Part shown: positions 49,708 to 57,134 of the stretch, piece after piece | Layout of the letters: every line of letters begins with the position of its first letter | Position numbering within the stretch: position 1 is the first letter of the stretch | From: Cybelea sp963723485 | GTDB lineage: Bacteria; Vulcanimicrobiota; Vulcanimicrobiia; Vulcanimicrobiales; Vulcanimicrobiaceae | Reading direction: 5' to 3' | Length of the DNA stretch: 64,000 nt | Assembly: GCA_963723485.1 (NCBI GenBank) | Contig: CAVRQS010000003.1 | Location: 62,001-126,000 of the forward strand | Program-made: the position numbers and the translations under genes | The notes under the pieces: generated by a model | The model's database searches: none | What the model was told of the DNA's origin: nothing | What the model saw: only the letters and a program-made list of their open reading frames with translations

Positions 49708-51191
49708 AATTGACACTCGCGTTCTTGCTGCTGGGGGCGACGATTGCGTCGGCTCCGCGGCCGATCGCGATCGTAATTAACGGAGACACGCTCGCGCTGC
49801 AGCCGCCGCCGCGGGTCGACCACGGCCTGCTCTTCGTGCCGGTACGCCGCACGCTGGAGGCGCTGGGGCTCTCGTTCGACCGTTCCGGCAATCGCGTCAC
49901 GACACAGGTGGGATCGAAGACCGTCGCGCTCGTGATCGGCAGCCGCGTTGCCGACGTCGACGGCGGCCGGTTGCAGCTCGAAGCCCCGCCCATCGAAGTG
50001 GCCGGCGTACTGTACGCGCCGCTGCGCTTCTTTACGGACGTGCTGGGAGCGCAAGCGCACTTCGATCGCAAGGCCAATGCGGTAATCATCGTCGCACAGT
50101 TAATCGGCCGTTCATCCAACGGCTTGATCTCGACACCGAGCGGCTACGAGCGATTCGGAACCGTCGCTGCGGTCGACGTCCTATCCGATCCTCCGACCCT
50201 CACACTGGGATACGGCGGCGGCGTCAAGACGATACCAATCGCCGCCAACGCGATCCTCGAGGTGGAAGACGTCAACGTCAACGTCACCTCCCCGGGCGAG
50301 CTCGGAGACGTTCGGCCCGGCGACTTTGCGCGTCTGGAGATGCGCAAGGATGGACGCGTCGAACGGGTCGTCGACGAGTACGGCTCGCGCAACGGACACA
50401 TCGTCGCCATCGCAGGCAACGACTTCGTCTTGGGCGACGGCCAAGTCATCGGCGCCGGTCGCACGACGGAGATTTCGCTCAACGGCAAAGCCGCCTCGAT
50501 GAGCGACCTGCGGCCGGACGATCAGGTCACCGTTCGGTACAACGTCGAAACCAACGAGGTGCGCGAAATCTTGGCAAGCCGCAGCACGGGAGCGATAAAC
50601 GGTAGCGCGAGCGGCGGAGTCGGCATCACGAGCGTCGAGAGCGACGCGAGCCGGCCGCTGCGGGCGGGCGACACGATCCACGTCACGCTGCACGGAACGC
50701 CGCACGCATCCGCGACGTTCGACATCGGCTCCGACGTGGCGAACCAGGCGATGCAGGAACGGATGCCGAGCGTCTACGTCGGAAGCTATACCGTTCCGCA
50801 AGGCGCAAACTTCGACGACGCTGCGGTGATTGGCCGCCTCTCCTCGGGAAACTCGACCGCCGAGGCCGCGGCGGCGCACACGGTCTCCGCGTCGAGCGTT
50901 CCACCGGGGATCGCGGATTTCGCTCCCGAGGCCGGCACGACCGTGAACACTAGCCGGCCCGCGGTCTATGCGAGCTTCGCCGCGGACGCCGTCGGCGTCA
51001 ACCCGTCGAGCGTGCTGCTCTGGATCAATGGGCGCGACGTCACGGCCGAGTGCGTGCGGACCGCGCAGTTCGTCCAGTATCTCCCGTCATATGCCTATCC
51101 CGACGGGCCGATCCACGTGACCGTGCGCGTAGCGGACGAAGCCGGGAACACGACGACGAAGTCGTGGAATTTCTCGATCCACACGCACTGA
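49704..51191 (+). CDS. Stalk-domain (copper amine oxidase N-terminal-like) secreted protein
   Basis: A 495-residue exported protein starting at an ATGA overlap with the glycosyltransferase. A short signal peptide (about 1-18) leads to a stalk domain, HGLLFVPVRRTLEALGLSFD and GVLYAPLRFFTDVLGAQAHF. Next come repeated beta segments (GDVRPGDFARLEMRKDGRVE; MSDLRPDDQVTVRYNVETNE) and a C-terminal Ig-like part (ADAVGVNPSSVLLWINGRDV). It is likely an envelope protein binding peptidoglycan or glycans made by the neighbouring enzymes; that link is inference. Confidence 0.75.
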   Translation: MKLTLAFLLLGATIASAPRPIAIVINGDTLALQPPPRVDHGLLFVPVRRTLEALGLSFDRSGNRVTTQVGSKTVALVIGSRVADVDGGRLQLEAPPIEVAGVLYAPLRFFTDVLGAQAHFDRKANAVIIVAQLIGRSSNGLISTPSGYERFGTVAAVDVLSDPPTLTLGYGGGVKTIPIAANAILEVEDVNVNVTSPGELGDVRPGDFARLEMRKDGRVERVVDEYGSRNGHIVAIAGNDFVLGDGQVIGAGRTTEISLNGKAASMSDLRPDDQVTVRYNVETNEVREILASRSTGAINGSASGGVGITSVESDASRPLRAGDTIHVTLHGTPHASATFDIGSDVANQAMQERMPSVYVGSYTVPQGANFDDAAVIGRLSSGNSTAEAAAAHTVSASSVPPGIADFAPEAGTTVNTSRPAVYASFAADAVGVNPSSVLLWINGRDVTAECVRTAQFVQYLPSYAYPDGPIHVTVRVADEAGNTTTKSWNFSIHTH

Positions 51192-51198
51192 GGAATAC

Positions 51199-51540
51199 GT
51201 GGCTGACTGCACCTTTTGCAAGATCGCCGCGGGCGAGCTGCCGGCGAAGACGGTCGCGCGCGACGACCTGATCGTCGCGATCGAGGATCTCAATCCGCAA
51301 GCGCCGACGCATTTGCTGGTCATGCCGATAGGCCATCACGCGAACGTGCAAGAACTCGCGAAGGCGGATCGCGCGCTCGCAGCGCGCTTGCTCGAGATCG
51401 CGTCACGGCTCGGTGCGGAGCGCGGCGGCGGCGCGGGATTCCGCCTGGTGTTCAATACGGGCCGCGACGGCGGCCAGACCGTCGACCACGTGCACGTTCA
51501 TGTGCTGGCCGGGCGGCACATGGACTGGCCGCCCGGTTGA
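51199..51540 (+). CDS. HIT family hydrolase (HINT type)
   Basis: A 113-residue protein, the typical HINT size, with a GTG start and GAGGAA upstream. CTFCKIAAGELPAKTVARDD with a Cys pair, HLLVMPIGHHANVQEL and the triad HVHVHVLAGR at residues 97-106 are canonical. It hydrolyses purine nucleoside phosphoramidates. It is distinct from the HIT pair near 11 kb. Confidence 0.92.
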   Translation: MADCTFCKIAAGELPAKTVARDDLIVAIEDLNPQAPTHLLVMPIGHHANVQELAKADRALAARLLEIASRLGAERGGGAGFRLVFNTGRDGGQTVDHVHVHVLAGRHMDWPPG

Positions 51541-51557
51541 AGACGGCGCCAAAACCT

Positions 51558-51586
51558 TTGACGCTGCCGCGCCGCTGTGCTAGTGT
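51558..51586 (+). promoter_or_regulatory. Promoter of rpsU
   Basis: TTGACG (51558-51563), a 17-base spacer and TGC-TAGTGT (51578-51586; extended -10) precede rpsU. The start of transcription would be about 51593, leaving a leader of roughly 70 bases. Confidence 0.55.
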
Positions 51587-51595
51587 ATCGAAAGC

Positions 51596-51617
51596 GGCCC
51601 TGCGGGGCCTAATTTTT
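51596..51617 (+). terminator. Hairpin with T-run in the rpsU leader (attenuator-like)
   Basis: GGCCC-TGCG-GGGCC is followed by TAATTTTT, a small GC stem and T-tract lying between the promoter and the rpsU start. It could end most transcripts early unless read-through is favoured, coupling rpsU to growth. Confidence 0.45.
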
Positions 51618-51661
51618 CGTCTTTGCGTCGAAGACGCGGCGCGCCGAAAGGGGGTGGATAC

Positions 51662-51832
51662 ATGGAAGTTCGCATCGCTCCGGGAGAAACGATCGAGAGC
51701 GCGTTGCGTCGCTTCAAGAAGGCCACCCAAAAGGCTGGGATCCTCGCCGAGGCTCGTAAACACGAGCACTACGAAAAGCCCAGCGTTCGCCGCAAGAAGA
51801 AGTCGGCCGCAGCCCGCAAACGCCGGGCGTAG
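51662..51832 (+). CDS. rpsU: 30S ribosomal protein S21
   Basis: A 56-residue protein. MEVRIAPGETIESALRRFKK and HEHYEKPSVRRKKKSAAARK are the S21 pattern. S21 helps bind mRNA at the 30S platform near the anti-Shine-Dalgarno. AAAGGGGG precedes the ATG. It heads a cluster with yqeY, a common pairing. Confidence 0.95.
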   Translation: MEVRIAPGETIESALRRFKKATQKAGILAEARKHEHYEKPSVRRKKKSAAARKRRA

Positions 51833-51838
51833 CCTCTC

Positions 51839-52294
51839 GTGGGACGGCTCAAAGACCGGATAGCTTCCGACCTCAAGGAGGCGATGAAGGCGCGCGATCA
51901 GCTGCGCTTGGACACTCTGCGTTCCGCGCTGTCCGGCTTCATCTACAAGCGCACCGAGAGCGGTCAGGAGCTCTCCGACGCAGACGAGGCCGACGTCGTG
52001 CGGCGGCTGGTCAAGCAGCGCGGCGACTCCGTTGCGGAGTTCGAGAAGGCCGGCCGCAGCGATCTCGTCGCGAAGGAACGCAGCGAACGGGAAATCCTGG
52101 CGGCGTATCTCCCGCCGCAGCGTTCGGCCGCGGACGTGCGCGCTATCGTGCATGGCGTTCTGGCGGAGCTGCCGCCCGAATCCCGTAATGCCGGCGCGGT
52201 GATGAAGGTGGTCATGCCGCAGCTGCGCGGCCAGGCCGACGGCAACCTCGTCCGCCAAATCGTCGCCGAAGAGCTGGGGCTCCCAGCCTCGTAA
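51839..52294 (+). CDS. yqeY: GatB/YqeY domain protein
   Basis: A 151-residue protein from a GTG. RIASDLKEAMKARDQLRLDT, LRSALSGFIYKRTESGQELS and MKVVMPQLRGQADGNLVRQI are the YqeY family blocks, related to the tRNA-binding tail of the GatB amidotransferase. The role is unclear; it often follows rpsU. Confidence 0.92.
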   Translation: MGRLKDRIASDLKEAMKARDQLRLDTLRSALSGFIYKRTESGQELSDADEADVVRRLVKQRGDSVAEFEKAGRSDLVAKERSEREILAAYLPPQRSAADVRAIVHGVLAELPPESRNAGAVMKVVMPQLRGQADGNLVRQIVAEELGLPAS

Positions 52295-52325
52295 CTTTGG
52301 GGGTCGCCTCTCGGTAGCCACTGGC

Positions 52326-53624
52326 ATGAAGGCATCCCGCCGGCGCGCCTGGGTTAGCGCGTTCTTGCTGTTCTGGGGCGTGACGAGTCTGGCCGCTGGA
52401 GCGCAAACGGGTCGCCCGATCGTCGTCATCCCAATCAATGGAACCGTCGACGACGGGATGGCCCATCTCGTGCAGCGTTCCGTCGCGGAAGCAAATCAGT
52501 ACAACGCCCGCGCGATCGTGCTCGACGTGAACAGCCCGGGAGGGCTTGTCGAGGCAGCCTTTGCGATTCGCGACGCGCTCTTCTCGGCGCAGGAACCGGT
52601 CGTGGCGTACGTCGGCGCGCGTGCCTACTCGGCGGCGGCGCTGATCTCGCTGTCGGCCGGCCGCATCGTGATGGCGCCGGGTGCGTCCATCGGCGCGGCA
52701 GAGCCGATTCCGGCAACCGTCAAGATGATCTCCGGGCTGCGCGGCGAGTTCGAGTCTACGGCGGAGCGTAACCACCGCAATCCCAAAGTCGCCGGCGCCA
52801 TGGTCGACAAGAACGTGGACCTACCGCAATACAAGCGCTCAGGCGCGATCCTGACACTCAACACCGACGACGCCGTGCGCGCCGGGATCGCCGATGGAAC
52901 GGCTCCGACGCTGGACGCCGCGCTGTCGCAGCTGCATTTGGCCGGGGCTCCGCGCATCACGCAGACGTTTACGTGGGGCGAGCAGATCGCGCGCTTCGCG
53001 ACCGATCCGGTCGTGAGCGGATTGCTCCTGACGCTGGGCATGCTGGGTCTGCTGATCGAGATGCAGACGCTACACGGAATCGCCGGACTCGTCGGAATCG
53101 GCGCGCTGGGACTCTTCTTTGGAAGCCACATCTACGCCGGATTCTCCAACGTCTTCGTCGCCGCGCTCGCAGTGCTCGGCCTGCTGGGGATCCTGTGGGA
53201 GCTGCACGTCGTCCCGGGACACGGGCTGCCCGGGATTCTCGGCGCCGGCGCACTCCTGGTGGCGGTGCTACTGGCATTCGGCCTGCCGTTCTTCTTCGTC
53301 GGAATCGAGACGATCGCGACAGCCATCGTCCTCACGGTCATCGTATTCTCGCTCAGCGTCCGCGCCATGCCGGAGAACGCCTGGGCGCACCGGCTCGCGC
53401 TGGCCGCATCACAAGGGCCCGAATACGTCGCTAGCCCCGATCACGGCAGTCTGCGCGGCCGCACGGGTACGGCAGTGAGCTATCTGCGTCCGGCCGGCAT
53501 CGCATCGATCGACGGCCGCCGCGTCGACGTCCTGACCGAGGGTGAATTCATCGCACAGGGAACTCCCGTCCGCGTCGTGCGCGTCGAGGGTGCTCGCATT
53601 TTCGTCGAGCCTGTCGCTTCATAG
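52326..53624 (+). CDS. nfeD: NfeD-type membrane serine protease
   Basis: A 432-residue protein. A signal peptide (about 1-26) is followed by a ClpP-like protease domain: IVLDVNSPGGLVEAAFAIRD and the nucleophile Ser in GARAYSAAALISLSAG (S102), with a Lys near K154 as partner. Four to five hydrophobic helices (about 230-345) and a C-terminal OB-fold, GRTGTAVSYLRPAGIASIDG, complete the long NfeD type. It is the usual partner of the flotillin-like FloA encoded next. Confidence 0.9.
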   Translation: MKASRRRAWVSAFLLFWGVTSLAAGAQTGRPIVVIPINGTVDDGMAHLVQRSVAEANQYNARAIVLDVNSPGGLVEAAFAIRDALFSAQEPVVAYVGARAYSAAALISLSAGRIVMAPGASIGAAEPIPATVKMISGLRGEFESTAERNHRNPKVAGAMVDKNVDLPQYKRSGAILTLNTDDAVRAGIADGTAPTLDAALSQLHLAGAPRITQTFTWGEQIARFATDPVVSGLLLTLGMLGLLIEMQTLHGIAGLVGIGALGLFFGSHIYAGFSNVFVAALAVLGLLGILWELHVVPGHGLPGILGAGALLVAVLLAFGLPFFFVGIETIATAIVLTVIVFSLSVRAMPENAWAHRLALAASQGPEYVASPDHGSLRGRTGTAVSYLRPAGIASIDGRRVDVLTEGEFIAQGTPVRVVRVEGARIFVEPVAS

Positions 53625-53633
53625 GAGCTTGAC

Positions 53634-54641
53634 ATGATGGCCGTTAGCGGCATAATCGTAATCCTTCTCATCATCATCGCGTTTTTCGCGTTCCTCTACT
53701 ACTTCCCGATCGGGCTGTGGATCCGAACCATCGCCGCAGGCGTTCCGCTCGGAATCATCGCGCTCGTGCGGATGCGGCTGATCGGCATTCCACCGAGCGT
53801 CATCGTTACGAACTACGTGCGGGCGCGTAAGGCCGGACTCAACCTCACCGTCGATCAGATGCAGTCGCACTATCTCGCCGGCGGTAACGTGGAGAACGTC
53901 ACGCTCGCGATGATCGCCGCGCAGCGCGCGCAGATTCCGCTCGAATGGCAGCGCGCCGCAGCCATCGACCTCGCCGGGCGCAACGTGCTCGAGGCGCTGC
54001 AAACGTCGGTCAACCCGAAGGTCATCGAGACGCCCACCTTCCAGGGCGTCGCGCAAAACGGCATCCAACTCAACGTCAAGGCGCGCATCACGGTGCGCAG
54101 CAACCTCGACCGCTACGTGGGCGGCGCGGGCGAGCCGACCATCATCGCGCGCGTCGGCGAGGGCGTCGTCTCCGCGGTGGGCGCGGCGGTGGACCATAAG
54201 GAGGTCCTCGAGTACCCGGACCGCATCAGCAAGGCGGTGCTGGCCAAGGGGCTCGACGCCGGCACCGCATTCGAGATCGTCTCGATCGACATTGCCGACG
54301 TCGACGTCGGCAAGAACATCGGCGCCGAGCTGCAGACGAGTCAGGCCGAGGCCGACCGCCGAATCGCCCAAGCCAAGGCCGCGGAGCGGCAGTACGCGGC
54401 GCAGGCGGCCGAGCAAGAGCAGAAGGCGGAGACGCAAGCGATGCGTGCCAAGGTCGTCGAGGCCGAGGCGACGATTCCGCAGGCGATCGCGGCCGCGTTT
54501 CGCAGTGGAAACCTCGGCGTCATGGACTACTATCGCCTGCGTAACGTCCAGGCCGACACCGAAATGCGCTCCGCAATCGGCACGTCGACCGAGAGCTCGA
54601 GCGAAGCGCAGGCGCCGCCGATTACGGGCCCCGGCAAGTAG
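53634..54641 (+). CDS. floA: Flotillin-like protein FloA
   Basis: A 335-residue protein. A hydrophobic N-terminus (about residues 4-48), then RLIGIPPSVIVTNYVRARKA and the SPFH-like core FQGVAQNGIQLNVKARITVR, and a C-terminal Ala/Glu/Lys-rich coiled coil (AAQAAEQEQKAETQAMRAKV). FloA organises membrane microdomains with NfeD. AGGAG precedes the ATG. Confidence 0.93.
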   Translation: MMAVSGIIVILLIIIAFFAFLYYFPIGLWIRTIAAGVPLGIIALVRMRLIGIPPSVIVTNYVRARKAGLNLTVDQMQSHYLAGGNVENVTLAMIAAQRAQIPLEWQRAAAIDLAGRNVLEALQTSVNPKVIETPTFQGVAQNGIQLNVKARITVRSNLDRYVGGAGEPTIIARVGEGVVSAVGAAVDHKEVLEYPDRISKAVLAKGLDAGTAFEIVSIDIADVDVGKNIGAELQTSQAEADRRIAQAKAAERQYAAQAAEQEQKAETQAMRAKVVEAEATIPQAIAAAFRSGNLGVMDYYRLRNVQADTEMRSAIGTSTESSSEAQAPPITGPGK

Positions 54642-54650
54642 CTCGCGGCC

Positions 54651-55004
54651 GTGCGCGAGATCGGAACGCTCGTCTGGGTCGTTCTCATCGTCATCGGCGT
54701 CGTGAGCAGCATGATCTCGACCATTCGGAAGCAGGCGCAGGCGCAGCGGCCACCGGCCGGTCCGGCACGGCCGCAGCGGTCACCGGCACGCCCGCAGCCT
54801 CCAGGCGCGCCGTCGCCGGCCGTGATGCAAACCGCGCCCCCATCGCCGCGAGCCCAGCCGCGGCCGCCGGTTCACGCGGTCGAGGAGCCGCGCGCTAAGC
54901 GCAAGCCTTTGTTCGCGGGCAAAGGGTCGCTGGTCCGGGCCGTGATCGCCGCGGAGGTGCTCGGAAAGCCCCGCGGCCTGGGCGACGAACACTCTCTGCG
55001 TTGA
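54651..55004 (+). CDS. Small membrane protein with Pro/Ala-rich tail, unknown function
   Basis: A 117-residue protein from a GTG. One N-terminal membrane helix (LVWVVLIVIGVVSSMISTI), a long Pro/Ala/Arg-rich disordered stretch (PPAGPARPQRSPARPQPPGA) and a short conserved-looking end, SLVRAVIAAEVLGKPRGL. It lies between floA and phoH and overlaps phoH by 4 bases. It may be a membrane adaptor for the flotillin complex; this is inference from position only. Confidence 0.65.
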   Translation: MREIGTLVWVVLIVIGVVSSMISTIRKQAQAQRPPAGPARPQRSPARPQPPGAPSPAVMQTAPPSPRAQPRPPVHAVEEPRAKRKPLFAGKGSLVRAVIAAEVLGKPRGLGDEHSLR

Positions 55005-55939
55005 CGCCCCAACGCTCCATCGATCTCCACGATCTTCCCGACCGGGTGCGGCTCTTCGGAGAGTACGACCGGAACCTCTCCGCGATAGAATCTTCGCTCG
55101 AAGTTGCGGTGCACGCCGACGGCGACCGGCTGCTGCTGGCCGGCGAGGACGCCGCGGTCGCGCGGGCCGAGGAGGTCGTGCGGCGAGTCCTCGCGGCGGC
55201 CGTGGGCGGCGCGCACATCACGCCGGACGACGTGGCGCTCGCGCTCTCGGATGCCCGTACGCAATCGGCGGCGCCGCTGCCGGCGACGCTCCTGCGCACG
55301 CATCGCGGCCGCGAAGTCCGCGCCCGCACGGCGGGTCAGCGACGCTTCGTGCGGTCGATCGAGGAGTCGACGCTGACGTTCGGAATCGGGCCGGCCGGAA
55401 CCGGGAAGACCTACCTGGCCATCGTCATGGCCGTACGCGCCCTCAAGAAGCGCGAGGTCGCGCGCGTGATCCTGTCGCGCCCTGCCGTCGAGGCCGGGGA
55501 GCGGCTCGGCTTTCTGCCGGGCGACCTTCGCGAGAAGGTGGATCCGTATATGCGGCCGCTCTTCGACGCGCTCGCCGATCTGCTCGACGATCCGGTCGTC
55601 AATAGGTACATGGAACGCGGAACGCTCGAAGTCGCGCCGCTTGCGTATATGCGCGGACGGACGCTCTCCGATGCGTTCGTCATCCTCGACGAGGCGCAGA
55701 ACGCCACCGACGACCAGCTCAAGATGTTTCTCACGCGGCTCGGGGACGGATCGCGCATGGTCGTTAGCGGAGATGTCACCCAGATCGACCTTCCCGTCGG
55801 TCAACGCAGCGGTCTGCGTGCCGCCGCCGCGCGACTGCGCGACATCGGCGACGTGGGCGTCGTGGAACTCGACGACAACGACGTGGTGCGCCATCCGCTG
55901 GTGGCGAAGATCGTGCGCGCCTATGATCTACTACCGTAA
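55001..55939 (+). CDS. phoH: PhoH family ATPase
   Basis: A 312-residue ATPase of the PhoH/YbeZ type, starting at a TTG that overlaps the upstream stop. A small N-terminal domain (about 1-100) precedes GIGPAGTGKTYLAIVMAV (Walker A 130-137), FLPGDLREKVDPYMRPLFDA and FVILDEAQNATDDQLKMFLT (Walker B). It acts in RNA metabolism and rRNA maturation together with YbeY, encoded next with a 17-base overlap. Confidence 0.93.
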   Translation: MTPQRSIDLHDLPDRVRLFGEYDRNLSAIESSLEVAVHADGDRLLLAGEDAAVARAEEVVRRVLAAAVGGAHITPDDVALALSDARTQSAAPLPATLLRTHRGREVRARTAGQRRFVRSIEESTLTFGIGPAGTGKTYLAIVMAVRALKKREVARVILSRPAVEAGERLGFLPGDLREKVDPYMRPLFDALADLLDDPVVNRYMERGTLEVAPLAYMRGRTLSDAFVILDEAQNATDDQLKMFLTRLGDGSRMVVSGDVTQIDLPVGQRSGLRAAAARLRDIGDVGVVELDDNDVVRHPLVAKIVRAYDLLP

Positions 55940-56363
55940 CGACGTGCGGCGCAGCGGCGTCGACCGCCACGCGCTCGTCGCGACCGCCAGGCGTCTCCTG
56001 GGCGCCGTCGGCGAGAAAGAGTCCGCGCTCTCGCTCACGCTCGTCGGCGATGATGCGATCCGCACCCTCAACCGCGAGTACCGCGGCAAGGACCGCTCGA
56101 CCGACGTCCTGAGCTTCTCGCTCGAGGCGCCGGCACGACGCCGGGCGGAACGCCTGTTAGGCGACGTCGTGATCTCCGTCGACACGGCGCGCAGACAGGC
56201 GCAGGAGTACGACGCGACGCTCCAGCGCGAGATCTACCGGCTCCTCATTCACGGCTTGCTGCATCTGATCGGGCACGATCACGTCGCGGCCGCCGAGCGC
56301 CGCGTCATGCAGAAAGAGGAGCGGCGCCTCGCCGATGCGATCGCGCTGCCCTGGCCGTATTGA
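55923..56363 (+). CDS. ybeY: Endoribonuclease YbeY
   Basis: A 146-residue metallo-RNase needed for 16S rRNA 3' end processing and ribosome quality control. The zinc motif HGLLHLIGHDH is at residues 110-120, preceded by STDVLSFSLEAP and LGDVVISVDTARRQAQEY. The ATG at 55923 lies within the end of phoH. Its TGA overlaps the next ATG. Confidence 0.95.
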   Translation: MIYYRNDVRRSGVDRHALVATARRLLGAVGEKESALSLTLVGDDAIRTLNREYRGKDRSTDVLSFSLEAPARRRAERLLGDVVISVDTARRQAQEYDATLQREIYRLLIHGLLHLIGHDHVAAAERRVMQKEERRLADAIALPWPY

Positions 56364-57124
56364 TGCATCCCGTCGAAGATCGCGGCAAGAAGGAGCCGCA
56401 CTACCTCCCGATCGACCGAAGCCACTTCCTGCGCTCGTTCCATCATGCGTTCGAGGGCATCATCTACGCTACGCGCACGCAGCCCAACATGCGCGTGCAC
56501 TTTCTCATCGCCGCGCTGGTGCTGCTCGCGACCCTCGTATTGCGGCTCGACCGCTTCTACGTCGTCGCCACCGTCACGCTCGTGGCCCTCGTGTTGAGCC
56601 TCGAGCTGATGAACACGGCTATCGAGTCGATCGTCGACCTGTTGACCGTGGCGCATCATCCCCTCGCCAAGACCGCCAAAGACGCGGCCGCGGGCGCCGT
56701 GCTCATCGCCGCCGTGGGCGCCGTGCTGTCGGCGTACCTGATCTTCTACCAGGGCATCATCAACGGGGGACAGCGCGTCTTCGAGGCCGTACAGTCGGTG
56801 CCGGCCAACGTCGCGCTGATCGTGCTGGTCGTCGTCGCGATCGCGACGATCTTCGCGAAGGCCTGGATCGGGCGCGGGTCCGCGCTGCAAGGCGGCGCGG
56901 TCTCCGGCCACGCCGCGCTGGCCTTCGCCGTGGCAACCATGCTGGCGTTCTTTTATCAGAAGCCGCTCGCGGCGATCCTGGCGTATTTCGTCGCCTTCTT
57001 GGTCGCCCAGAGCCGCGTGGAGGCGCGCATCCACCGCCCGTTCGAGGTGTTCTGGGGAGCCGTGCTGGGCACGCTCGCGGCGCTGGCGATCTACGTGCTG
57101 GTGCGTCCCCACGTTGTGCTATAA
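56363..57124 (+). CDS. Diacylglycerol/undecaprenol kinase fused to a PAP2 phosphatase-like domain
   Basis: A 253-residue membrane protein. The first about 130 residues are a DgkA-type kinase: HAFEGIIYATRTQPNMRVHF, LELMNTAIESIVDLL and HHPLAKTAKDAAAGAVLIAA with the catalytic Glu. The C-terminal part is PAP2-like, with GGAVSGHAALAFAVATMLAF (SGH) and QSRVEARIHRPFEVFWGAVL, the usual Arg and His. The fusion could cycle undecaprenol and its phosphate, or diacylglycerol and phosphatidate. It starts at an ATG overlapping the ybeY stop (TGATG). Confidence 0.88.
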   Translation: MHPVEDRGKKEPHYLPIDRSHFLRSFHHAFEGIIYATRTQPNMRVHFLIAALVLLATLVLRLDRFYVVATVTLVALVLSLELMNTAIESIVDLLTVAHHPLAKTAKDAAAGAVLIAAVGAVLSAYLIFYQGIINGGQRVFEAVQSVPANVALIVLVVVAIATIFAKAWIGRGSALQGGAVSGHAALAFAVATMLAFFYQKPLAAILAYFVAFLVAQSRVEARIHRPFEVFWGAVLGTLAALAIYVLVRPHVVL

Positions 57125-57125
57125 T
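57117..57125 (+). promoter_or_regulatory. Extended -10 promoter of cnnM, possibly leaderless
   Basis: TGC-TATAAT, a perfect extended -10, lies at the very end of the dgkA-PAP2 gene and ends 9 bases before the TTG of the next gene. No ribosome binding site is visible there. Confidence 0.55.
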
Positions 57126-57134
57126 GGCGCTCAC

